From positions 678,211 through 742,210 of the forward strand of contig NC_034013.1 of NCBI RefSeq assembly GCF_000346465.2: 64,000 bases of DNA, in the 5' to 3' direction. The notes below the pieces were generated by a model. It did not search any database. It worked only from the letters and a program-made list of their open reading frames with translations, and was not told the origin of the DNA. This DNA is from Prunus persica (lineage: Eukaryota > Streptophyta > Magnoliopsida > Rosales > Rosaceae). Below, piece after piece: positions 34,976 to 47,872 of the stretch. The translations under genes were made by a program, and so were the position numbers. Within the stretch, counting starts at the first letter, position 1. The number at the start of each line of letters is the position of its first letter.

Positions 34976-35292
34976 TCTTAAATAGGCATCCTTATATATA
35001 TATATATACATCTAATTAATATAGGGCTACATATTGTGATCAACTCTACAAAAATTAACCAAATGTACTTACTATTTAGTTATCTAATTGCGAATAAATA
35101 GATAGAGGAATACAATATTTCTAATAAACATTAAAACAATTTCCAACAAAACAACGTGAACACTAAGGTGATCATGATCATATGAAATGGCAAACCCCTT
35201 TTTTTTTTTTTTTTTTTTTTTTGAGCTAGCTAACTTTTGCAGGGATGACACTTTAAAATCTATAACATGAACAATTTGGGCTCTCTGATATC

Positions 35293-35894
35293 GTACTTGT
35301 TGTGCGAAAACACTATAAGGCCTTATCGTTGATGGACTACGCAACTATCACACACAAGGCACGCAAAGAGCACAAAAATTTATAGAGGTTCAGCATTGTG
35401 CCTATGTCCTCTTGGTTATCCCCGAGAAATTTATTAGCATGAAAGAACCCCCTTTGATCTCTCACAAACCCTAGCTCTCTTTTCTCTCACCCTTGACTCA
35501 AACCCAATTTGATGCCTTAACTTTATCACATTATCAAAATCTAGTGCTAAAGTGCCTATTTATATGTCATAGAGCTTTAGTACAATTATACAAGGAATAG
35601 GAAACTTAAAGGACCCTATAACTAGGAGAAAATATGTCCAAATACGACAGGGATGCACGATGGATTTGCGTCTCGCTCGAGCGCCACTTGCTCTGCTCGA
35701 ACGCCTACATCCCCTTGAGTCTGAGTTCTGCTGCTCGAGTAGGGGCTTGAGTGCCTGCACCTGGATAAAAATTTCCCTCTACCGCTCTAGCGCCTGCAAC
35801 TTTTGCTCAAGCGCCAGAGCCCAGCCAACACATCTGCAACTAGTTTAACTGCCCGTTTCCTTCAATCCTTCTGTATCTTTAAGGTAAGCCAACA
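35293..35894 (-). mobile_element. Probable LTR with adjacent primer-binding site (minus strand)
   Basis: Read on the minus strand, a block beginning TGTTGGCTTACC (35894) ends near GCACAACAAGTA. It is followed by CGATATCAGAGAGCCC, which resembles the initiator tRNA-Met primer-binding site TGGTATCAGAGCC with an inserted GA. The block contains several CTCGAGCG/CTCAAGCG words. This suggests a 5' LTR plus the start of an internal region cut off at a poly-T/A run near 35200-35221. No second LTR is seen. Confidence 0.4.
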
Positions 35895-37480
35895 TTAACA
35901 GTACTTTGGAGGCCATTGGTAATATTAGATTTCCAGGGCACAACATTTAGGTTTGTTTCAAAATATTAGGAGTTTTTAACAATGTTCACCACTCACATTT
36001 GCAATTTTTTGAATTCAGTAAGAGGAAAGAGAGGACAAAAATTGAAATCTTGACATTTATTGGCGTTAGGGCAAAGGATTCTACCAGTTTAGTCCAAATG
36101 GAAAACACTCCTATGAGTGAATTTTTTTTTAAAAAAAAAACAAATAAACGTGTACTCAACACACCTTATCATATTCGCAAAACACCCTAACATAAATAAA
36201 ATATTTATTTCGTTTTGTAGTAATTTTGAAAGAGAGTAAAATTGTCATTAAATGTCTTTCCACCTTAAATAAAGCCTTGTTTTCAAATTAGGTATGTATT
36301 TTTTTTTTTAATACAAACGATAGTCCAGGCCCGGCCTACAGGGCTGGGCGACGACACAGCAGCACAAGGACCCCCAAAAAATGAGGCCTCTTACACACCT
36401 CTAGTCCAGTAAGTATACTAGCAGAAAAGGCCTTTTATGTGTGAAACTAATACTTTTTTGGGCATTTTTCTTTTTCATATAATGGGCATTTTTTTTTTAA
36501 TAATTAAACTAACCTACTTACCACCTAGGTTTGAAACTTTTTATTATAATTTTTGTTCAAAATAAGTTAAGTGTTAAACAAAAAAGGCCTCATTTTCATT
36601 TTTGCCAAGGGCCTCCAAAATCAATGGACCAACATATCACGTGCGTGGTATGAGAGGAACGAGAAAAAGATTTCGTTTGTAGTAATCTCTCTTCTCGTTC
36701 CTCTCATACCACACTCATACCTCTATAAAAAACTTCTCGAACTCCCCAGTCTTCTTTGATCTCTCAGCCAAAAATTCACCACATTTTTTTTTTCTGATCT
36801 TGGTATATGTAAGTTCTCTAAAGGTAATCTGATTTCTATTGTTTAAATTATTATTATTATTTTTTAATATTCTTGCAATAACATTCCATACATTTTGTTT
36901 GTGAAGACATTTTTTATAAAATCTTTTTTGAAAAAACTGTATGCTACATCAAATTCATATAAATTGCTCCAAATGTATTCACTGGTGCTCTGTTTCTTAT
37001 GTTTTTCTTTGGTTGGTGGCTCTATGATTCTTGTTTTGTTGGCCTTTTGTGGGTGTATAAATGAAGCTTTATTGACAAAAAAAGAAAAACAAAAAGGACA
37101 TGTATAACCTTTATGTATGTAATTGGAGCTAAGGTGTGATTAAAGATATGTATTATGAATTGCATGATTTAACTATAATTTTTTCTTTGTAGATTTGCAA
37201 TGTATCATCCTCTTTGGAGTAAGTTTCGGAAAGATTTGCAGAATTTTTTTCTTTATTTTTTGTTAAACCTTGCTTGTATACAAAAGAGAAAGGCCTCATT
37301 TTAATTTATGTTTTTCGTCATAAGGTGTGGACATATTCTTTTCCAAGCATCTATTCAAAGGTTTTATTTTATATTTTGATGTAGTGTGGTGTAAACTTGT
37401 ATACATTAACACTGAAATGAAATTATTGGCAAAAAGAAAATGCGGCATTGAAAGGAAGAAATCAATTATGTTATTATATT
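35895..37480. other. Intergenic sequence
   Basis: No supportable gene. The patch at 36320-36420 with GGCCCGGCC and GGCCTC words, and AAGGCCTC words again near 36583 and 37291, looks like a decayed transposon, but ends could not be defined. Confidence 0.35.
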
Positions 37481-38590
37481 GAATTAAATACTTTTTCGTG
37501 AATGGATATTACACGAAAATTTATTTTGGTCATTGAGAAAAATTTAACTAAAATTTTTACTATGTTTTCTAAAGTTTATAATTTATGGACATTCAGTTAT
37601 CTTCTGTTAGGTGCAGTATATTGTGCTATTAGGGTTTAACAAATTGGGGGAAATCTTGAGTTCAAAGCGAAATTGTGAGGTATAAGGAAAATTAAAAGGC
37701 CAAACCAAATTAAAATGAAATCAACAACTTACCATATATTTTGGTGCTCTATCACCCTGATTACGTCTCTTTGCCATTCGAAGTCACAATATGTAGGGGT
37801 GGGCATCCAAATCATAATTACCAGTTTCGTTTGGTTTTGACCAAGAAAAATTCAAACGGTTTAAAAACCGAACTAGACCATATATGGTTTGATTTGGTTC
37901 GATTTTGAGCTTTATAAACCTGCCTAAATTGAACCGGACTGTCTACTTGTATGATAACTAAATATGGATGTGAATTTGAAATTTTATGGACCCTTGGAGT
38001 TATTGATATTTGAATTGTAGTTATATTTGTTATTAAAATTTAAAGTTTTATGGCATTTTGTTTTGAGGATGGCTAGAAAATGAAAAAAAAAATTTGTAGC
38101 AAATTGTGATTATTATTATTATTTTTTTGTAATTGGGCTAACAATGTTGAAAAAATGAAAAAAGAAAGAGAATTGGGCTAAAACCCAAACCGGCTGAACG
38201 AAACCGTCTTAAATTGGTTTGGTTTGGTTTCCTCCGTGATATATGTCAAAATCAAACCAAACCAAACCGTTATATTGTAATTGGTTCGACCATGATTTTG
38301 AAGTGAAACTGATCCAATTCAAACCATGACCACCGATAACAGTACGGTTCTCACTCAATCGATTCAGCCTTCAATATAGCATCCCAATCTGCGACCTTAT
38401 ATCTCACAATTTCAATTTCAACCCAAAATTTCTTAGAAAAATAAAACTAAAAACTGCACTTAACGGAAGATAACATAATGTTTATAAATTATAAACTTTG
38501 AGAAACATAGTGACCAATTTGGCTAAAAAAATTGTCATTGACCAAATTGAATTTTCATGTAAAACTCAAGGATAAAAAATATATTTAATC
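37481..38590. mobile_element. TIR element related to 47873-48402, interrupted by a hAT-type MITE
   Basis: Left end GAATTAAATAC (37481) and right end ATATTTAATCC (about 38580-38590) are imperfect inverted repeats. Inside, sequences such as TTTATAATTTATGGACATT and CACAATTTCAATTTCAACCC recur in the 47873-48402 copy. The 545-bp element at 37794-38338 sits within. No target duplication was confirmed. Confidence 0.6.
37794..38338. mobile_element. hAT-type MITE, 545 bp, diverged copy
   Basis: It starts TAGGGGTGGGC and ends with a decayed complement (CCACCGATA). It is flanked by ACAATATG (37786-37793) and ACAGTACG (38339-38346), an 8-bp duplication now differing by two transitions. Length, ends and AACCG/GGTTTGG-rich interior match the 23292-23847 element, so both belong to one family. 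Confidence 0.75.
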
Positions 38591-38718
38591 CTATTCTATT
38601 TTATCAAAAAATTATATTATTCTATTTTTCAATGTCATTTTGGACTTAATTAGCAAATTTCATTAAGCAAAAATCACTCATGAGAATCGAGACAAGATTT
38701 ACAGAATTCATGGTATGT

Positions 38719-38890
38719 TGTGCCTCTATTTTTGTTATTGTTGTCAATAATGAAGAGAGATTCTCCAATACGTATTTGTGCCTCTATTTTATTTTTGTTG
38801 TCAATAATGAAGAGAGATTCTCCAATACGTATTTGTGCCTTTATTTTATTTTTGTTGTCAATAATAAAGAGAGATTCTCCAATACGTATT
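38719..38890 (+). repeat. 57-bp tandem repeat, three copies
   Basis: A unit starting TGTGCCTCTATTTT and ending CCAATACGTATT recurs with period 57 at about 38719, 38777 and 38834. Copies 2 and 3 are nearly identical. Because 57 is a multiple of three, short ORFs run through all copies, but there is no sign these are translated. Confidence 0.85.
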
Positions 38891-39539
38891 TTATGTTACT
38901 TTTTCTTTTTATATTCCCTTCAAAGTTTCCGACAAAATAGTAATAATAATAAAATTGTTCGTTTTCTTTGGTGCGTGTGCTGACTGATTTCTGCATCCAA
39001 AAAAAGCGGAGAAAAGGTCGCTATAAAAAGGTGAAAATCAGAGGGAAAGAGAAAAATCGGAATTTGGAAACAAAGAAAATATCTGCTTATATATATATTA
39101 TGCAAGCAAAAGCAATGGTGAATTTTAATTGGACAAAATAAAAATAAATCACAGAACGAAACAAGTTCAGAAATTGGCAGTTTCAATCATTGACATGAAA
39201 ACAAAGACGCATAATTTAAAAGAAAAATCAAATAGAAAAAGAAAGAAAGAAAATAAGAACCAATCTATTCTAGCATGGCAAATATGGTTTGGACCGTTTG
39301 GAATTCAGCTCCAGAGATTAGTAGGTTCCACTGTCCAGCTCCCTTGCTTGCACTCTCTTTGTTTTTTTTTATTTATATTTTCTTTAATTTTCTTATTTAA
39401 TTCGTTACTACCTAATCTTTCACTCCCAGCCCCACTCGCAGTTGCAGAGTATGAATTCTTGGGAATTTATTCAAAACCATTTTCATCTCTACTTCTATCC
39501 GGGTCTGTTCCAAATTCAAGTCTCTGAGAATTCCGAGTT

Positions 39540-40230
39540 ATCCGGAACTGAACCTCAGTTGTGAGTGAGTGAGAAGTGAAGTGGTTCAGTCTTAACTACA
39601 GTTGACGGATGTTGAAGGGTTGTTGGCAAAAGCTGCTTAAACCTCTCTCTCTCTCTCTGTGTTTCTTTCTCTCTCTCTTACTTTCGATCTCGATTGAGTT
39701 TTTGAGGGATTCTGGATCTTAAACTGCCAAATAATATTAGTAAATTTGTAAAACTTGAGGCTGTATTTGTCTGTATACCAAGATTCTGCCTAAGAAGCCA
39801 GCCAGTCAGTCCTCACCCATCACCCATTTTAAGATATTTACGTTGTTGCTTTGGAAGCAGAGGTTACGGTGAGCTGAGCTCTCTTGGTGTCCAAGGTTAC
39901 TCTCTCTCTCTCTCTCTCTCTCTCCCACCGGGTCCCTTTTTATTAAATTCAGTTGTGGGTGCTCCATATTAACTTACATTTAGCAAACTCTCTGTGCCAA
40001 GCCTCACCTGACCCCCTGAAGAGGTAAGCAATCTAAAGGATCTGTTGCATTCTGGGACAGGGAGATGCAGAGGCCCATTAGCCCTTTTGCAGTGAGGAAT
40101 GGTTACTTATGAGTGAGTTAGATCTGGGTCTTTCTATAGTTGGAATGATTTATTAATTTTGTGATGTGGGTACTTTTTTCCTTTCAGGTTTGTTTGAGAT
40201 TGGGGTTCTCGTTCATTCTTTGGTGAAAAG
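39540..40230 (+). promoter_or_regulatory. 5' leader region of the sugar transporter gene
   Basis: Contains (CT)n tracts at about 39643-39660 and 39899-39923, a donor CTGAAGAG|GTAAGC (exon end 40023) and an acceptor TCCTTTCAG (40187) before the ATG at 40231. This supports at least one leader intron. A TATAAAAAGG box at about 39022 may be the core promoter. Confidence 0.5.
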
Positions 40231-43200
40231 ATGAGGGGAGCTGTGATGGTGGCTATTGCTGCTACAATTGGTAACCTTCTGCAAGGATGGGATAATGCTA
40301 CAATTGCCGGTACAGATTTCTATATCTGTTTGTTTTAAAGTTGTAAATTTAGACATGTTTGAACTAGAATTTCAAGCCTCCTCTTCTTGTTTGGGCAGTC
40401 TGTGTGCATTGGGATTCAAAGTAATTTTGTATTTTCCCAGGAATTTTATCTGCTTAGCTAAATTCAATCACAGAGTTTGTCCCAATTTGTTTTGTTAACT
40501 TCATGTTTTCCCTGGTTATCATTTTCTGCTAAAATAGTAGTATCTAGTTACTTCTTTCTTCTATGATTTCAGGGGCTATTGTTTACATAACGGAAGATTT
40601 CGATTTGGGAAGCTCTCTAGAAGGCCTTGTTGTGGCCATGTCACTCATTGGCGCAACAGCTATTACAACATGCTCAGGAGTCATATCAGATTCGATTGGT
40701 AGGAAGCCAATGTTAATAGCCTCATCGGTCCTTTATTTTGTGAGTGGCTTGGTAATGGTTTGGTCGCCCAATGTCTATGTACTATGTATAGCAAGGCTAT
40801 TAGATGGATTTGGAATTGGTCTAGCAGTTACTCTCGTCCCGCTCTACATATCTGAAACTGCCCCAGCAGATATAAGGGGATCATTAAATACTCTTCCACA
40901 GTTCCTTGGTTCAGGCGGCATGTTTTTATCATATTGTATGGTTTTTGGGATGTCACTGATGAACTCACCAAACTGGAGACTGATGCTCGGTGTTCTTTCC
41001 ATTCCCTCTATTATCTTTTTTGCATTAACGGTATTTTACTTGCCTGAATCTCCTCGATGGCTTGTGAGTAAGGGCAGGATGCTTGAGGCAAAGAAGGTTC
41101 TCCAGCAGTTACGTGGCACTGAAGACGTTTCTGGTTTGTTGCTTATTACTTGCTTGCAATATTATGTTTGTATGTAGAGATCCTGATTCCCAAATGCATA
41201 TCATCTGTCTCTTGTTTCAGTGGATCCAACTCTTAAAGCATTGTCTCATGCACTGAAATGTGCATGCTAAAATTCTTATCATAAATTCATGCATGATTCA
41301 CTGAACTCGATAAAGATTCAATATATTTTAGGACAAAAAGCTGCATATTATCGTTATGGGTAAAAGATACTCGGAGTTGCCTTTTCTACTTCCTTTGGTT
41401 TCCAATTTAAAGTTTAATGTTCTTTCTTATTTAGAGAAATAGTTTTCGCTTGTAAAGAAGTTGTTTAGACATTTGGTTAAATTATTACTAATGCTTGTAG
41501 GAAAATGCATTACTTATGGAGGAATTATGTTCTCAGACCTTTTCTATTCAGTTGTAACTATGACTAATTTATCATGTGAATCTTGCTAATGCATCATGGT
41601 TTATAGGTGAAATGGCTTTGCTGGTTGAAGGTCTTGGAATTGGGGGTGAAACATCTATAGAAGAGTACATAATAGGCCCCGCTGATGAACTTGCTGACGA
41701 TCAGGAACCAGCTGACAAAGACAAAATTAGGTTATATGGACCTGAGGAAGGCCTTTCCTGGGTTGCCAGACCTGTCACGGGACAGGGTTCCCTTATTAGT
41801 CTTGTCTCTCGCCAAGGAAGCATGGTAAACCAGGGTGTGCCTCTAATGGACCCTCTCGTCACTCTGTTTGGTAGTGTCCATGAAAAGTTCCCAGAGACTG
41901 CTAGTACCCGTAGCATGCTTTTTCCTAACTTTGGGAGCATGTTCAGCACAGCAGATCCTCGGGTTAAAACTGAACAATGGGATGAAGAGAGCTTGCAGAG
42001 AGAAGGTGAGGGCTACGCATCTGACGCTGCAGGGGGAGACTCAGATGACAATCTGCATAGTCCATTGATTTCACGCCAGGCAACAAGTTTGGAAAAGGAT
42101 TTAGTGCCCCCTGCTTCCCATGGCAGTGTTCTAAGCATGAGGCGGCACAGCAGTCTCATGCAAGGAACAGGGGAGACAGTTGGTAGCACAGGCATTGGTG
42201 GTGGCTGGCAATTGGCATGGAAGTGGTCTGAGAAAGAAGGCGGGGATGGAAAGAAGGAAGGAGGATTTAAAAGGGTATATTTGCACCAGGAGGGAGGCCC
42301 AGGCTCCCGTCGTGGGTCCCTTTTGTCACTTCCTGGTGGTGATGTTCCTGCAGAAGGTGAGTTTATACAGGCAGCTGCTCTGGTCAGTCAGCCTGCCCTA
42401 TATTCGAAGGAGCTTATAGATCAGCATCCAGTTGGACCTGCAATGGTTCATCCATCGGAAACAGCTTCAGAAGGACCAATCTGGGCTGCTCTGTTTGAAC
42501 CAGGGGTTAAGCATGCATTGTTCGTTGGAATAGGAATCCAGATTCTTCAGCAGGTAGTAAATAGTTATAATTTATAAACATTTATAAAATTCTCATTTCT
42601 ATCTTATCTGACATTTTTTTCATTGGGATTGGCAAAATGTGATACTTTTTTCTAGCTAACTTTCTGAGAATGACAATCATCGAGTTTATTTGATGTGATT
42701 CATGATGTTTCCTGCCAGTCCTAGAGATGTAAAAAATGTCTGGCACATAAAACGTCCATTTTGTTATGCATTGTTCTTCATTTGTATCTGAATCTATAAT
42801 TTTTTATTTATGACATTTTCCTAATCCCTTCTCAGTTAGAATATCTCCCTTTTGTTCTCGGGGGAAACTAATGACTAAAGTGTTCCTTAAATTTTTTTCT
42901 TTGACCGGCAACTAAAGTGTTCCTTAAATAATTGTGCAGTTTTCTGGCATAAATGGGGTTCTGTACTACACTCCTCAAATTCTTGAAGATGCAGGTGTTG
43001 AAGTTCTTCTTGAAGACTTGGGTCTCAGTACAGAGTCTTCATCCTTCCTCATAAGTGCATTCACAACTTTGTTGATGCTTCCTTGTATAGCCATAGCCAT
43101 AAAGCTCATGGATATCTCTGGTAGAAGGTGATTAATTCTTCTGTACTTTTATTTATTTTTAATCTGACCAGAAACTCTTCAGTTAGGGTTGCTCATATCC

Positions 43201-44075
43201 AAGGTCTTATCTTTTAACTATAACTTTTAACAAATTGCTGTGGCATTACACGAAAAGCTGGTTTGGCTGTCAGCAAATGACAGTCTGCGTTAAGCTGCCT
43301 TATGTTTTAAGATAGTGGTCCTATGCGGCCTTCTTGAATTAATTTCTATTTTATAAAATGTTAAACATTTGTAAGATGTGAGGCTAAGGCTATCTCATGA
43401 AAGGAAGTAGCGTAATAGTTTTGCGGTCGGATGATTCTTGACAATCTGCTAAAATTAAGGCTCGCTCCTTAAGAGCTCAATAACTTAAAAGGTTCTTTCT
43501 GTTGGCTTAATTCCTTTTCATTTTTTTTTGGGTGCACTGTCCTAAAGATTTAATTTGGAACTCTGGCTTATTTTTTGTTTTAGAGGAAGAACTTTAAGTT
43601 TAAATCTTAATTAAACATTCCTTATTGCAGGACGCTGCTACTGGCTACAATTCCTGTGTTGGTAGTGACACTCATCATCCTAATCATTGCCAACCTTGTG
43701 ACCTTGGGTACAGTTCTTCATGCGGCTTTATCAGTCATTTGTGTTATCGTCTATTTCTGCTGCTTTGTCATGGCCTATGGGCCAATTCCAAATATCCTCT
43801 GCTCAGAGATCTTTCCGACAAGGGTACGTGGCCTCTGCATTGCCATCTGCGCCCTAGTGTACTGGATTGGGGACATTATCGTCACCTACACACTACCTGT
43901 GCTGCTTGATTCAATAGGCCTAGCTGGTATCTTTGGTATTTATGCTGTGGTTTGTGTCATTTCCTTTATATTTATCTTCTTGAAGGTTCCAGAAACCAAA
44001 GGCATGCCCCTTGAAGTCATTACTGAATTCTTTGCTGTCGGTGCAAGACAAGTTGCCGCAGCCAAAAGTGAGTAA
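40231..44075 (+). CDS. TST1: Tonoplast sugar transporter (TST/TMT family)
   Basis: Five exons, 40231-40309, 40573-41133, 41607-42553, 42940-43127 and 43631-44075, all GT-AG and in phase, give 739 aa (family about 730). MFS sugar-porter motifs: GNLLQGWDNATIAGA at the N-terminus, SDSIGRKP after TM2, YLPESPRWL after TM6, SGINGVLYYTPQI in TM7, DISGRR, and VPETKGMPLE at the C-terminus. What marks the TST group is the very long hydrophilic loop between the two six-helix halves, about 290 residues here (roughly 213-500), rich in Ser, Gly and acidic residues. These vacuolar-membrane H+/sugar antiporters load glucose, fructose or sucrose into the vacuole; in Arabidopsis the loop is a phosphorylation target. 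The number in the symbol is inferred from gene order, not from substrate evidence. Its 3' end faces that of the MCD1-like gene. Confidence 0.93.
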
Positions 44076-44873
44076 TTGGAAGCTTTGATCGGTTTGCTAG
44101 TTCTGCAGTTTGTGGCGTCCTCCCATCTTCTGTACGGAGATTTTGCTCGTTGTATTGCATTTTATATTCAAACAGCTTCATTCTTCAATTTTGATTGTGT
44201 ATGATAACCTAGATTATTTGGAGATAATAATACTAAAAAGCTTAGTAGAGATGGTTGATTCATTGACTATGGGGACATCCTACTCCCATGCCCTTATTTA
44301 AATAAAGCATTCAAATAAATAAATTTCAGGTTTACGATTCTACATGCCTCTTCTGAAACCTCTCATCACTCGTTTTGCCATGAAAACATAAAATTTCTCT
44401 TATACATAAGCTGCCACTCCACTTAGCTTCTTGCACTTCTGCTTAATTTCAAGTCTATGTTTCCTCTTGATCCTGGCCATCAGAACCATCCTCTTTATCG
44501 AGGTCATTGACTATCAGGGTAAATAACATCAACACGCAGGTGTTCGATTCAGTTTAACGATGACTACTAACTGAATTTCAAGAACTAAAATCAGTATATA
44601 TAAAAAATCAGATAAAGTAAGGGGTACACCATTCTGGAGTGTTAAATTGCCCTCTACAAACAGTACATTTTAGATATGAAATTACATGACTATATATACA
44701 GCCCAACCTGAACTTTTTAAACCGGATATCTCAAGTAGCTACATCATATTTCAAAACTTTAGGTTGCAATTCAATACGATATCTGGACCTACTAAGTAAA
44801 ACTCAGAGTTCCAGTTGTCCTTGTTGAGAAATTTGATGATCCACAATGATAGAAATAGAAGCAACGATTAAAT
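44076..44873. other. Convergent intergenic region TST / MCD1
   Basis: About 800 bp holding the two 3' UTRs and AT-rich sequence; nothing else seen. Confidence 0.5.
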
Positions 44874-46383
44874 TCAATCATGTGTTTCCTCAGACGGCGA
44901 CATAATTCCAAAGGAATTTGGGCCACATTCTGACAACGGCGGCTTGGAGTTACCAGCTTGATTATTGATGGGGCTTTCTTCTCCATGCTCAGGTGACTTG
45001 GGACCTGACTTGAATGCTTTCACAAAATCACTATCATTGCTAGAGTCCATCACTAGCCTGTTCAGCTTTTGCTCCTACAAAAAATAAAAACCGCTAGAAA
45101 TTGTTAAAGTAGAGCATCATTGCAAGGCTTTTTTTTCCCTTTCTATTCACAACTGCAATGTATTACAAGTGCTTACCCTCTGCAGTGCTTCATGCTCAGC
45201 TTGAATTCGAAAGGGAACACCATGTTTCTGGTACACATTATTTTGTGCTAAGTCTTCATCAATGTCACCGGCAGTGGTTGCAAAAGGATGATTGGCAGGA
45301 ATCCACCTAACCGTATCAGGGTCAACATCAAGAGGTATTGATTCCCCTTCCTTTAGGAATATTGTCGGTCTCTTCCACTGGTAAGCCCGTGATCTCCTTT
45401 TCTGATGGACAGCTTGCTGCTCTTTTGTAAGGGTAACCGGGGCTAGGCGATAAACCTTTCCGCACATCTCTACAGTTGAATTGCCTTTACCAACCTTAAC
45501 CAATGGATTATTGAATGGGTCATCATACTTGAGAGGCTGTGAACTGTGAAATACGGGCACCGAACATTTGCAAAGGGCAAAAAATAAGTAGACACTTACA
45601 ATTTGAAAGTTTTCAAACTTATGCCCTAAACAATTCTACACAACGACAACGAAAAAAAGGGTTGGAATCATACATGCCTCTTCTATCAGATCTAAGCTGG
45701 CCACGTCTAACGAGATCAGCTACAGAGCCAGGACGATTGTACTTTGATTTCCTCACCGCATACACTCTCAAAGCAATGACCAAAAATGCAGCTGCAATAC
45801 ATAAACCAATTGCCAAATTGGATCCCACTCTTTGCCGCATCTGATTATTATTCGAAAAAAAGAAGAAGAAAAAAGTTAAACCTGAAATAAACCCGGAAAA
45901 AGAAACCGAGTACTTTTTCCAACATTTCCATCACAGAAACCCCAATATTAAAAATGAAAATCTTACCGAGTAGACGACGGGAGAGAAGGAGCTGATAATT
46001 CCGTGCAATTTGCCAACAGAGTCTTTGAGATTTATGCCATTTTTGTTCTTACTCTTCACTACCCCATCATTACGGAGACTCTGGTCTTGACCAGCAGAGG
46101 AGCTAACCGAGCCGTCAATGGCTTTCAATAGAAACCTCTGACTGGATATTAATCGTCCAGCCCAGCTGAGCTCACCATTTCTTGACCCGAATTCGGGTCT
46201 AAGCTTCAGCAGGAGGGAAGGGGTTCGATGCTTTGAGACCAAATGTGAGAGCTATGATTTAGAATTCAATGCCAAAATCAAATCAGTGAATAGAACTAAT
46301 AGTAATAATTTGTTGCAAGGATTGAAAAAGCTTCAGAAACATACCGGAAAGGGAAGGACTTGGAGTGTCGAAATGGAAGCCAT
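44874..46383 (-). CDS. MCD1: MULTIPLE CHLOROPLAST DIVISION SITE 1-like protein
   Basis: Five minus-strand exons, 46345-46383, 45967-46251, 45674-45840, 45177-45543 and 44874-45074, all GT-AG and in phase, give 352 aa. The N-terminus is Ser/Arg-rich with few acids, as in a chloroplast transit peptide. One transmembrane segment (NLAIGLCIAAAFLVIAL, about 116-132) is followed by RRGQLRSDRRG and a conserved soluble part with SQPLKYDDPFNNP, EMCGKVYRLAPVTLTKEQQ and WIPANHPFATTAGDIDEDL. In Arabidopsis MCD1 is an inner-envelope protein that restricts the FtsZ ring to mid-plastid, working with ARC6 and MinD/MinE. Assignment rests on remembered similarity, matching length, and adjacency to the TST gene as in Arabidopsis. 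Confidence 0.8.
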
Positions 46384-47378
46384 TAGATTAGAGGATGATT
46401 GAGTGCTTCAATTTCATATCTGAGAACGAATTAGGGCTTAGGGTTTTGAAGATGTTACCATTTGTGTGAAGGAATTACGTGCCGTTTGTAATTGTAGGGC
46501 TCAAAGAACAGGGAACTTGTTAGTAATCACTGACAAAGTAGTGCACTTCGAATTTGTGAGTTCATCGACGTCAGAAATTGGGAATGAGATAATCAGTTTG
46601 ATATTCGATTCTAAGCTGAGTTAGGAAAAAAAAAAAAAACAAGAAGATGCGGAGGAGATTTACTGCCTGTTGGATCAAACGGACGGTGAGGATCTAATTT
46701 TAAAACAAAATAGTGCAAGTGCACCTTGAATTTGTGAGTTCTTTTTCTCTTGATTTGGAGAATCACAATACACGTCATTCACGTAATTGCTCAAGAACAC
46801 TAACTAGTGAGTTAATGTGGCTCTAATCACATAATTTATTTCTTAGATCATCATCAAATCAATGATGATCTCTACGAAAAATTCACTGAAATAAAAAAAC
46901 ATTTAGTTATCTAACAATGACCAAATAAATAGACGAACATAATATTTTCGATAAATAAGAAATTGTTCACAATAATAATCAACTAGCTAGATGATTTTTG
47001 ATTTGAATAAAATTTTGGAGGAATGATCTTCGAATTATGACATGAAAAATGAACCATTTGAATTATGAAATATATTGTGTATTAGGCTCGAGCGAGTGGT
47101 TAAGCATTTGAACGGGATTAATTTGTGGTATATTGAAAGAACTACAATTAGAAATAGTTAGAGAATGGCATGGTAGGTTGGACAGGTTTGAGCGTCAAGT
47201 AAACGGATTGGATTCAGATCGGATATATCTCAATTCAAATTCAAATTTATTTATAATCAAATTATCGGATCCATATCGTATTCAGAATATTAGATTTGGG
47301 TTGGATCAAATTATTATCGGATTTATTTTGAGATGTACAAAAAATCAAAATTCCATTAGTAGTCTCGTTCTTTTATTC

Positions 47379-47575
47379 TATTTATATGTTTTTTATATCA
47401 ATTTTTGATATTTAATCATAAAAATTAGTTTTAAGTGTATTTTTGGTGCATATAACTAAAATTACTCATTTACACTTGTATTTATCTACTTTTTATATTA
47501 ATTTTTGATATTTTATCATAAAAATTAGTCTTAAGTGTATTCTTAGTGCATATAAAACTAAAATTACTCATTTAC
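47379..47575 (+). repeat. ~100-bp tandem duplication
   Basis: ATTTTTGATATTT and the following AAAAATTAGT.TTAAGTGTAT ... AAAATTACTCATTTAC segment occur twice with about 100-bp spacing (47401 and 47501). Confidence 0.8.
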
Positions 47576-47872
47576 GCATATAAAATACTAATATAAAGCA
47601 TAGAAAAATTAAATTATACTACATACTGAGTCAGATCGGATCAACTATAATCCATATCCGAATCCATTTTATAATCGAATTATTGAATTCGCATTGTAAT
47701 CGGATTATCGAATTAAGAAGTTCAATCCATCTCCTATTAATTACACAGGATTCGAATTGAATTCAGATCAAAATCCGATCTATTGACAGGTCATGATCGT
47801 CTAAGTTACAAATTATATTTGCTCATCAGAACTCAAGGAAATGAACCCTTTGACACACAAAAAAAAAAAGAA

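Noticed and set aside
38680..38983. Repetitive-protein ORFs
   Set aside because: They follow from a 57-bp tandem repeat whose period is a multiple of three, not from a gene.
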